A program made the translations under genes and the position numbers. A model generated the notes under the pieces. It was given only the letters and a program-made list of their open reading frames with translations. It did no database searches and was not told where the DNA came from. A stretch of 64,000 nucleotides of DNA, from assembly GCA_963663365.2 (NCBI GenBank), contig CAXXIH010000004.1, forward strand, positions 1 to 64,000. The letters are read 5' to 3'. Below are positions 34,749-42,686 of the stretch, piece by piece. The number at the start of each line of letters is the position of its first letter. Within the stretch, counting starts at the first letter, position 1. Origin of the DNA: G963663365 sp963663365. GTDB taxonomy: Bacteria > Hinthialibacterota > Hinthialibacteria > Hinthialibacterales > G963663365.

Positions 34749-37700
34749 TTGCTGTTGGAAAAAAATCAAAAAATAAAGTTGTTGCTAACCGACGATGAAA
34801 CCGATTTGATCAGGTTGATGTGTCTGGCACTACGCAAATTTGGGTATCAGGTTTTTGGCGCCAATTCCGGTATGCAAGCACTGGAAATATTGAAAGAAGA
34901 GTCCGTACATATTCTGATCACCGATTTGCGCATGCCTGAAATGTCGGGTTTTGAGTTGATGAAGCAAGTACGGGATTTGTATCCCAATACGCAGGTAATC
35001 GTCTTGACCGGACATGGTGACATGGATGAAGTAATTCAGGCCATGCGCCATGGTGCCGTAGACTATCTGCAAAAACCGGTAGAAGTGAGAGCTATGCAAT
35101 TCGCTATCGAAACCGCAATGCAAAAATGGCAACTTCAGCAAACCTTGATCCGTACCAACAAACAGCTTCGTGCCGCCAATCTTGCTTTAGAGCAAGAAAT
35201 CAACGAACGCAAGCGCGTGCAGCGCGAATTGCAAGATCAGCTACAATTTTTGGAAACATTGTTGGAGGCTTTCCCCAATCCGGTTTTTTACAAAGATATC
35301 TCGGGCAAATATCTAGGCTGCAACCGGGCTTTCGAATTATTTACCGGCAAAAGCGCCGAAGAAATTCAAGGGCGTGGTGTTTATGAGCTTTGGCGTCCAG
35401 CCGATTCGGAAGTATATTATCGGAAAGATCAGGAATTGATCGAACAGCCCGGGGTGCAAATATACGAAAAAGTGATGGTCAATGCTAAAGGAGAAGGCCG
35501 GAGCGTTATTTTCAACAAAGCGACCTTTCGCGATGGTTCGGGAAAAATCGCCGGGATTATCGGAGTATTTCGCGATATCACCGAACAAAAGCAGGCCGAA
35601 GAAAAGCTTAAAGTTTCTCAACTTAAACTATCAACGCTGATCGAAAGCACCAGCGACTTGATTGTTTCTCTAGATCGAGAGGGACGGGTAATTGCTTTCA
35701 ATAGCGCTTTTTTGAAAGCGTTTCGCCGGTTTTGCGGGGGCGATCCCCATCCCGGCGTATGTCTATATGATTATACCCCTGAAAATGAGCGCAGCTTGTG
35801 GAAAGAAAGTCGCCGGCGCGCCTTGAACGGTGAACGTTGTCAGCAAGAATTTACTTATGTGTTGAATGCTGACGAAGTTTTCTATTATCAGGTCACCTTT
35901 AATCCGATCATCAAAGACGGCGTAGTAATTGGTACCGCAGAATTTAGCCGTGACATTACTAAAAAGAGAAAAACCGAAACAGCCTTACGCGATAGCGAGC
36001 AAAAATTGCGCGCCATTTTCGAGGCAGCGGAAAATGTCGCATTCTTTATTGTTGACAGTACCGACTTGCAAACCAGAATAATTGAATTCAGCCGGGGTGC
36101 GGAATTGATTTTTGGCTATAAACGCTCAGAAATACTACAGCGTTCGGCTGCGATTTTATATCTGCCCCAGGATACCACCTTGTTCTATCGCTTGTTACAG
36201 ACGATGCAATGGGGCAAAAAAAAATACAACGGCGAGGGTACCTTTGTCCGCAAAAGTGGCGAGCAGTTTCCGGCGCTGTTCAGCGCCTATCCGTTATTCG
36301 AAAAAACCGGGGAAATGACTGGCCTATTAGCAGTAGTTATCGATATTACTGATCGCGTCCAGGCCGAAGCCGCGCTTAAGGCCAGTGAAATGCGCTATCG
36401 CATGTTGGCGGACAACGCTACCGATATGATTTCCCAACATACTGTCGATGGCCGCAACCTGTATATGTCGCCAGCATGTACCACTTTGCTCGGTTATTCC
36501 CCGGCGGATTTGGTCGGCCATAATGCCTGCGATTTGATCCATCCTGAGGATCAAGCAGCAGTCAAGGCGGTCAAACAAAAGTTGTTGGCCACACCGGAAT
36601 TGGCCACGGTCAGCTACCGCGTTCGCCATAAACAAGGGCATTATCTTTGGTTCGAAACCACCAGCAAAGCGATTTTTTCACCAGCCAGCCATCAGATGCT
36701 CGGCATTATCTGCGTTTCCCGCGATATTACCCGACGCAAAGAAGTGGAAGACAATCTCAAATCGCGGCTGGAGTTCGAAAATATGTTAGCTACGATTTCA
36801 GCGAAATTTATCAATCTTTCTAGTGATGAAATCGACGCGGGGTTCACCGACTCATTACGGATGGTTGGCCAATTCGCCGGCGTCGACCGCAGCTACCTGT
36901 TCGAAATAAGCGACAACCACCAATTCGCTACCAAAACTCACGAGTGGTGTACCGAAGGGATCACCCCGGCCATCGAGCTGAACCGGCAACTTGCGTGCAA
37001 GGATATTTGGGGGCTAGAGAAAATGCTCAATGACGATTTGGTAGCCATCAATGATATCCGTCAGGTGCCGGCTTCGCATTCGGCTTTTCGGGATTTGCTG
37101 TTGCGCCAGAAGATCCAGTCGTTAGTGATGGCGCCGATGCTTGTCAAAAGCAAGCTCATCGGCTTTATCGGTTGGGAAACGGTAAAGACCCGACGTGACT
37201 GGAACCCAGAGGATCTCGGCAGCTTAAAGGCGCTAACTCAGATTTTTGTCAACTCGCTCCAGAGAAATCAAATTGAAGAACAACTTCGTGAAGCCAAAGA
37301 AGCGGCCGAAGCTGCCAATTTAGCTAAAAGTGAATTCCTTGCCAATATTTCACACGAAATTCGTACCCCGATGAACGGCGTAATCGGCATGGCCGAGATG
37401 CTGGCCGATACGCAATTGTCTCCCAAGCAGCGTCATTACGCGGATATCATCACTCGCTCGGCCTCGGCGCTACTGACGTTGATCAACGATATCCTCGATT
37501 TTTCGAAAATCGAAGCCGGCAAAATGGGTTTGGCAATCGAGCCGTTCGATTTCCAGGAGATCGTAGAAGAAGTCGGGCAAGTTCTGGCGGTACGGGCCGA
37601 AGAAAAAAATGTCGAATTTGTAATCGAATATGAATTGCAAGTAAGTTGTTATGTGCTAGGAGATCCCAGCAAAATCCGCCAGATTTTGTTCAATCTGGCC

Positions 37701-39287
37701 GGAAATGCGGTAAAATTCACCGATGTCGGTTACGTGGCGGTGATAGTCAAATGCCGCAAGCAAAGTTCATCGATGTTGACGATTACGGTTGAAATTCACG
37801 ATACTGGTATTGGCATCGGAGCTGCGCAACAACAATATATTTTCGATAAATTCAGTCAGGTCGATATCTCATCAACTCGTCGCTACGGCGGTGCTGGACT
37901 GGGATTGGCGATCAGCCGGCAACTCACGGAAATGATGAATGGCACCATTGAAGTGAAAAGCGAAGAAGGCAAGGGCACCAGCTTTTATGTCACCCTGCCG
38001 TTGCCCCGGGCTACCGCCACTAAACCTTTTCCATTTGCCAATTTTGATTTTAGCACGATCCGAATTCTGGTAGCGCTAGAAAAAGAGATCAATCGCCAGA
38101 TCGTGTGTCGGATGCTCGATTACTGGAAGGTGCCCTATCAATGCGGTGCTCCCTGCGATGCGATATTACAGAAGTTGACGGACGCTCAGCAGCAAGACGA
38201 TCCATATGCGGTGGTGCTGCTGGACCATCATATTTCGGCGCCGGAAGACAAAGATCTGGCCAGCAAGATCAAAACCAATCCATCATTTCAGGAAACCTAT
38301 CTGATTTTGTTGGCATCCATTCGTGGCAAACGTGACACGCAAAAGTTACGAATGCTGAATCTTTGTTATGTGCTGACCAAACCGGTGCGAATGTTGGGGT
38401 TATTCCATGTTTTGCAGGCAATTTCTGAACTCAAGCGCAAAGGAGTACGTCCTACTGCGCGCTGGGAACGCCGTAACAAAGAGACTGGCGGCGCCGCTCC
38501 AGCATTGCCTCCTCGCTTTGCCATCGAGGTGTTGTTGGTTGAAGACAATATGATCAATCGCGAAACCTCAATGGCGCTGTTGATGCACTTTGGTTGCCAG
38601 GTGGCCTGGGTCGAAAACGGGCTGGCGGCGGTTGAAAGCTTTGGCCGGCAGCGATACGATTTAGTGTTTATGGACTGTCGGATGCCGGTTATGGATGGTT
38701 TTGAAGCCACTCGCAAAATTCGGGAATTGGAAAGCAGCAGGCATACACACACGCCGATTATTGCCATGACCGCCAATGCCATGGAAGGTGATCGCGAAAA
38801 ATGCTTGCAAGCGGGAATGGACGATTATATCGCCAAACCGATTCGCAAGAATACCCTGATCCTGATGCTGCAAAAATTTTGCCGGCAACAGCAAATGGCG
38901 ACAACGAGTTATAGTTGTACGCCATTGGCGTCAGGCGACCTTCCGGTTTTCGATATCGAGACGATGAAGCAGGCAACGTTGAATGACAGCGAAGTGATCA
39001 AAAAAATCGTGAACTCATTTATCAAAGAAATGCCCGAACAAATTGCCGAGATGGAGGATATGCTGGAAAAGGATCGGCTGGAGGTGATAGTCGCCAATGC
39101 CCATAAAATCAGGGGTTCAATGGCCGACATCGGCGGCATCCGCCTGCACCAGCTAGTAAGCGAAATCGAACAGGCGGCAAGCAACGGCGATGTGCAAACT
39201 TGCCGGCAAAAAGTGGCTTCAGTACGCGAAGAATTCGTGCAGTTAAAAAAAGCGTTGTACCAGCAGTGGCCGTTTGCCAAAAAATGA
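34749..39287 (+). CDS. Multi-domain hybrid histidine kinase (REC-4xPAS-GAF-HK-2xREC-HPt)
   Basis: A 1512-residue protein from TTG 34749, chosen because GGAGG lies seven bases upstream; another TTG 15 codons earlier lacks a site. Domains in order: receiver (D59, ITDLRMPEMSGF), four PAS domains (about 165-670), GAF (about 685-835), HisKA with H869 in NISHEIRTPMNG, HATPase (NLAGNAVKF, DTGIGIG, YGGAGLGLAIS), a degenerate receiver (VVLLDHHISAP), a canonical receiver (D1309 in VFMDCRMPVMDG), and an HPt domain with H1452 (NAHKIRGSMADIGG). There is no membrane segment, so it senses cytoplasmic signals. It holds a full internal phosphorelay, and the N-terminal receiver makes it an input target as well. 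The gene is monocistronic. Confidence 0.93.
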   Translation: MLLEKNQKIKLLLTDDETDLIRLMCLALRKFGYQVFGANSGMQALEILKEESVHILITDLRMPEMSGFELMKQVRDLYPNTQVIVLTGHGDMDEVIQAMRHGAVDYLQKPVEVRAMQFAIETAMQKWQLQQTLIRTNKQLRAANLALEQEINERKRVQRELQDQLQFLETLLEAFPNPVFYKDISGKYLGCNRAFELFTGKSAEEIQGRGVYELWRPADSEVYYRKDQELIEQPGVQIYEKVMVNAKGEGRSVIFNKATFRDGSGKIAGIIGVFRDITEQKQAEEKLKVSQLKLSTLIESTSDLIVSLDREGRVIAFNSAFLKAFRRFCGGDPHPGVCLYDYTPENERSLWKESRRRALNGERCQQEFTYVLNADEVFYYQVTFNPIIKDGVVIGTAEFSRDITKKRKTETALRDSEQKLRAIFEAAENVAFFIVDSTDLQTRIIEFSRGAELIFGYKRSEILQRSAAILYLPQDTTLFYRLLQTMQWGKKKYNGEGTFVRKSGEQFPALFSAYPLFEKTGEMTGLLAVVIDITDRVQAEAALKASEMRYRMLADNATDMISQHTVDGRNLYMSPACTTLLGYSPADLVGHNACDLIHPEDQAAVKAVKQKLLATPELATVSYRVRHKQGHYLWFETTSKAIFSPASHQMLGIICVSRDITRRKEVEDNLKSRLEFENMLATISAKFINLSSDEIDAGFTDSLRMVGQFAGVDRSYLFEISDNHQFATKTHEWCTEGITPAIELNRQLACKDIWGLEKMLNDDLVAINDIRQVPASHSAFRDLLLRQKIQSLVMAPMLVKSKLIGFIGWETVKTRRDWNPEDLGSLKALTQIFVNSLQRNQIEEQLREAKEAAEAANLAKSEFLANISHEIRTPMNGVIGMAEMLADTQLSPKQRHYADIITRSASALLTLINDILDFSKIEAGKMGLAIEPFDFQEIVEEVGQVLAVRAEEKNVEFVIEYELQVSCYVLGDPSKIRQILFNLAGNAVKFTDVGYVAVIVKCRKQSSSMLTITVEIHDTGIGIGAAQQQYIFDKFSQVDISSTRRYGGAGLGLAISRQLTEMMNGTIEVKSEEGKGTSFYVTLPLPRATATKPFPFANFDFSTIRILVALEKEINRQIVCRMLDYWKVPYQCGAPCDAILQKLTDAQQQDDPYAVVLLDHHISAPEDKDLASKIKTNPSFQETYLILLASIRGKRDTQKLRMLNLCYVLTKPVRMLGLFHVLQAISELKRKGVRPTARWERRNKETGGAAPALPPRFAIEVLLVEDNMINRETSMALLMHFGCQVAWVENGLAAVESFGRQRYDLVFMDCRMPVMDGFEATRKIRELESSRHTHTPIIAMTANAMEGDREKCLQAGMDDYIAKPIRKNTLILMLQKFCRQQQMATTSYSCTPLASGDLPVFDIETMKQATLNDSEVIKKIVNSFIKEMPEQIAEMEDMLEKDRLEVIVANAHKIRGSMADIGGIRLHQLVSEIEQAASNGDVQTCRQKVASVREEFVQLKKALYQQWPFAKK

Positions 39288-39305
39288 GCATATTTTGCTT
39301 AAAAT

Positions 39306-39600
39306 TGTCCAGTCACAGATGATGTTGAACACGTCCGTCTGCTTTTTCGACTGAAATTGCAGACTTTTAGAAATTTTCCCTAATGACATCGTGCTCGTGC
39401 TCGTAATCGGAATTTTATGAATCGATTACGATTACGAATTACGAGCACGCACACGAAAAAAATCCGTCGCGAGGCGGCGCTAATTCAACTAGCAATCAAG
39501 CTAATAATTCGTGGTTATTAGTGTCCATTCGTGGTTCGATCTGTTGCTCCTAATGTGCTGTAGTAATATTGAAGTGTTCAACATCATCTGTTACAGGACA
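39306..39600 (+). repeat. Family D element with 27-bp terminal inverted repeats (295 bp)
   Basis: The left end (39306-39332), CACAGATGATGTTGAACAC, is matched by the inverted right end GTGTTCAACATCATCTGT (39574-39600), about 25 of 27 positions. Inside is a further hairpin of CTCGTAATCG and CGATTACGA repeats. Similar single ends occur at 52435, 53940 and 61421. No reading frame is credible. It fills the gap behind the hybrid kinase gene. Confidence 0.75.
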
Positions 39601-39631
39601 TATTTTGCGTGCTGTAATCGTCGTTATCTTT

Positions 39632-39789
39632 AGGAGCCGGCAAGAAATAACTTACCCATTTGGTTTGCCCTTTTGCTCCCTGGCTGCGTCGCTCCTCAAT
39701 TACAGAACTAAGGCTATGCGCATTCGTCGCTCCTTGCCAGGAAACAAAATTGCTAAACCAACTGACCAACTTATTTCTTGCCGGCTCCT
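39632..39789 (+). repeat. Family A palindromic element, intact 158-bp copy
   Basis: The same length and ends as the copies at 34218 and 45752. It differs from the copy at 34218 by single substitutions in the core (CTGGCTGCG for CTGGCCGCG). It lies upstream of the glycerol facilitator gene. Confidence 0.88.
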
Positions 39790-39954
39790 TATCATTATCG
39801 TTATCTTTATCGTCATAAATCTTCCTCTCTAGACGAAACCGTACAGGTCGCAAAATTTTGCTATTATTTTTGCGTAACCTAGGTTAAATTCTCTGTGTTC
39901 TCTGTGATCTCTGTGGCTAACTAGCAATTAGGGTTATCAGCGGTACAATAAATA

Positions 39955-39983
39955 TTGGTTGCTTTGACTCTTTGTGCTATAAT
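39955..39983 (+). promoter_or_regulatory. Probable promoter of the glycerol facilitator gene
   Basis: A perfect TATAAT (39978-39983) lies 17 bases after TTGGTT (39955-39960), a moderate -35 box. The predicted transcript would begin at about 39990, exactly where a strong stem-loop starts. Confidence 0.5.
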
Positions 39984-39991
39984 GCAGCAAT

Positions 39992-40016
39992 TAGTCGCGC
40001 TGGTTCAGCGCGACTA
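39992..40016 (+). promoter_or_regulatory. Perfect 11-bp stem-loop at the 5' end of the glpF-like transcript
   Basis: TAGTCGCGCTG and CAGCGCGACTA are perfectly complementary around a GTT loop. It lies just after the -10 box and about 27 bases before the ribosome site, with no U tract. This suits an mRNA 5' stabiliser or an operator rather than a terminator. Confidence 0.6.
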
Positions 40017-40054
40017 TCTATAACCGATTGATTGATAATTTTGGAGGTAAACAA

Positions 40055-40786
40055 GTGAATTTTTTCGTTGCCGAATTAGTGGGAACCATGTTTTTGATTA
40101 TTCTGGGCGATGGTGTGGTGGCCAATGTACTGCTTACCAGGTCTAAAGCTGAAAACGCCGGCTGGATGGTAATCGCTACCGGGTGGGGGTTAGCGGTTGC
40201 CGTAGGCGTCTATATCGCTGGATGGGCCAGCGGCGCTCATATCAATCCTGCGGTCACTATTGGCTTTTTGGCCATTGGCAAAATAAAGTTACAAATGGCG
40301 TTAGTATATATCGCGGGCCAGATGACCGGAGCCTTTCTGGGAGCAATCATTGTCTGGCTCCATTTTTTACCGCACTGGTCACAAACCGAAGATAGTGAGA
40401 AAAAACTGGCAGTATTTTGCACCGACCCGGCAATTGCCAACAGTGGAGCTAATTTAGTTAGCGAAATCATCGGCACCATGGTTTTGCTCGTCGGTGTGCT
40501 AGGCATCACTGCAACTCACAATAACCTCAGCAGTGGTCTGGCACCACTGCTAGTGGGTTTTCTGGTATGGTCCATAGGGCTTTCTTTGGGAGGAACTACT
40601 GGTTATGCTATCAATCCTGCCCGAGATCTCGGCCCGCGTATTGCTCATGCCTTATTACCGATTGCCGGCAAAGGTAAATCAAACTGGGGTTATGCCTGGA
40701 TTCCGGTAGTTGGCCCGATTATCGGCGGAGTCGCCGGTGCTCTTTTTTTTCGGTTCATCATTACGTTGATGCAGCAAACTCCGTAA
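40055..40786 (+). CDS. glpF: Glycerol uptake facilitator (MIP/aquaporin family)
   Basis: A 243-residue channel with six membrane helices and two NPA half-helices. The first is SGAHINPAVT and the second YAINPARDLGPR. The Asp after the second NPAR is typical of aquaglyceroporins rather than water channels, so glycerol and small polyols are the likely substrates. The start is GTG 40055, with GGAGG seven bases upstream. A promoter and a perfect leader hairpin precede it. No glycerol kinase or dehydrogenase is adjacent in the window. Confidence 0.92.
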   Translation: MNFFVAELVGTMFLIILGDGVVANVLLTRSKAENAGWMVIATGWGLAVAVGVYIAGWASGAHINPAVTIGFLAIGKIKLQMALVYIAGQMTGAFLGAIIVWLHFLPHWSQTEDSEKKLAVFCTDPAIANSGANLVSEIIGTMVLLVGVLGITATHNNLSSGLAPLLVGFLVWSIGLSLGGTTGYAINPARDLGPRIAHALLPIAGKGKSNWGYAWIPVVGPIIGGVAGALFFRFIITLMQQTP

Positions 40787-40829
40787 AAATGTTCATGACC
40801 AATGGCAACGACTTGTAAAGGGACTCGCC

Positions 40830-42089
40830 ATGAGTGATATCGATGCTTTTTTCGAAATAGAAAAATACGCGCATCTGTTACTGGGCCGGCTTACCATTGA
40901 GGCCGGGCTTATTAGCTATCAACAACTGCTCACTGCGCTCGAAGATCAACGCGGTCGGCCAGAGCGGCGGCTTGGCGCTATTTTAGTCAAACGCGGTTAT
41001 ATTACTGTCGAACAATTCAAAAAAATTCGACAGCGCCAGAAAAAATGGCTGAGCACAATTCCCGGCGAATGGCACTGGCGCCGTTTTCCCGATACCGTAT
41101 TCAAAGGAGTTTTGTATTGCGGTTTGCATAATCTTGACGGGGTAGAACGCAAAGATTTGTTGGCGGCAAAAAAATTTTGTCAGGAATATAAAGAAAAAGA
41201 CACCAGAAAAAATCTAACCGAGGTGTTGGTAGAAGACATGGCGATCGTCACCAAGCCAAAAATGAAAGAGTTCAAAAACCAAATCGTTTGCAGTTCCTGG
41301 AAGTGCAACGACTGTGGCCGTGTCTACCGGCTTTTCGATTATGACGAAGAAAGCCCGATTCCCTGTCCGGTTTGTTGGACTTCGCAACTGGAATTTCATG
41401 AAGACAAGCTTTTGAAAAAAGCCACCCGTTTTCTCCGCCCATCAGAATCGACACAAACCGCCACGACAAAGTCCAAAAGAAAGAGACCTCGGGTACCGAC
41501 ATTGAAGATCATCGATCTTGGCATTGGCATACCATCCGAACCGGTCGTTTATGACGATGACAGCGACGATAGCAGCAACGGAGAGATCACCGATGAATCA
41601 GAGCCGGCAGCGCTGCCGGAGGTGAAAAACGAAGAGACCGGCGCTGAGGAAGTGCCGGCTCCGACGATAACGGCAGCGCAGTTGCAGGCAAATGGCAAAG
41701 ATAATGACCGCAGCAGCCAAGCTAGCGATGCCGCCATGGCAGCTTTGCAGGATGAAATTATCGAACGCCACGCTGGCATCTATAAAAAACTGGCAATGGA
41801 ATTGCAAAACAATCGTTATGTACATGTTCACCTTGCTCAAATTAAATCGAGCGAAGCGAAAATCGAATTTTCGTTCTATAATTTATTGACCGAAGCCGTA
41901 TATTTCAAACGCTGTTATCCGTTGCAACCTTCTAAATCACTCCATGACAGCCCATTCGAGTATGCCATCGATATGAAGGAGGATATTTTCACGATTTTCC
42001 CCGGTCTGGTCAAAAGAGCTGGGGCCCAATTCAAATTGCAGGTATCGTTGCTGACGGCAAAAAAGGGGGGGATATGCAGGAAGTCCTGA
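40830..42089 (+). CDS. Hypothetical protein with GspE-N-like repeat and zinc ribbon
   Basis: A 419-residue protein. Residues about 15-70 (GRLTIEAGLISYQQLLTALE, LGAILVKRGYITVEQFKKI) resemble the paired helices of GspE/MshE N-terminal domains. A zinc ribbon follows near 155-185 (CNDCG and CPVC, 17 residues apart). Residues about 210-300 are an acidic, low-complexity linker, and the final 110 residues form an unassigned domain. The reading frame ends at an AAAAAAG/G-run. A -1 shift there adds 30 residues ending in FFSRMKLKMDED (stop at 42160), which looks like the natural end of the last domain. ATG start with AAAGGGAC upstream. The function is unknown. Confidence 0.65.
   Translation: MSDIDAFFEIEKYAHLLLGRLTIEAGLISYQQLLTALEDQRGRPERRLGAILVKRGYITVEQFKKIRQRQKKWLSTIPGEWHWRRFPDTVFKGVLYCGLHNLDGVERKDLLAAKKFCQEYKEKDTRKNLTEVLVEDMAIVTKPKMKEFKNQIVCSSWKCNDCGRVYRLFDYDEESPIPCPVCWTSQLEFHEDKLLKKATRFLRPSESTQTATTKSKRKRPRVPTLKIIDLGIGIPSEPVVYDDDSDDSSNGEITDESEPAALPEVKNEETGAEEVPAPTITAAQLQANGKDNDRSSQASDAAMAALQDEIIERHAGIYKKLAMELQNNRYVHVHLAQIKSSEAKIEFSFYNLLTEAVYFKRCYPLQPSKSLHDSPFEYAIDMKEDIFTIFPGLVKRAGAQFKLQVSLLTAKKGGICRKS
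42059..42065 (+). other. Candidate -1 frameshift (slippery) site A-AAA-AAG
   Basis: The heptamer A-AAA-AAG lies in the correct phase (GCA AAA AAG in the zero frame, as in Escherichia coli dnaX) and is followed by GGGGGG. A shift here bypasses the stop at 42087 and continues to 42160. A purine-run sequencing error or ordinary mutation is an equally simple explanation. Confidence 0.4.
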
Positions 42090-42160
42090 AATCCTGGCGT
42101 TTCGAGGTCCCCCATGTCGATTTTTTCTCGCGGATGAAATTGAAAATGGATGAAGATTGA

Positions 42161-42686
42161 TTTTTAGGAGCCGGAAAGAGCTTTGCGACTTGTATAATCA
42201 TCGGGAGTTATGTCGTGAAAATAAGGAGCCGGCAAGAAATAAGTTGATAAACTCCTTTTAGGCTAAGAGTCAGTTTTTTATATTCTCCGATGCCTGGCAC
42301 CATTGCTTCGATGATTTTAACGGATTGCCGCCGCCATAGCCTACTACATCCGCGCCCACCCACCCCCCAAGAAAAATTCGGAATCGTTCCGGCGCGGACT
42401 CCGGGGGGAGCAGTACCTTGGCTCAGCTAACCAAACTTGCTCAGCTAACCTACTCCCCCCCCCGGCGTCCGGCCTCCGCTTTGCAAATGTTTAAATGCCC
42501 CTGCGGGGCAGGAGCAGCCTGTCCCCACTGCGATAGATCAGCACTGAATTTGCGCCAGTTTCCTGCCCTATCGCCTCCAGACAATCAGCCAGGATCACTT
42601 TAATTTGGCCAAGGGCACCAGGTATCCAGTGCCAAGGGTGCCGGTTATTTTTTTGCTAGAGTACATTACTGCTCCCCCACCTCACC
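42161..42686. other. Non-coding gap with repeat fragments
   Basis: It holds two family A end fragments (TAGGAGCCGGAAAGAG near 42165 and AAGGAGCCGGCAAGAAATAA near 42222) and an isolated REP-like GATGCCTGGCACCAT at 42289-42303. GCCCCTGCGGGGC near 42496 forms a small hairpin. GCTCAGCTAACC occurs twice near 42420 and 42437. I see no gene. It separates the zinc-ribbon gene from the convergent SUMF1 gene. Confidence 0.6.
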
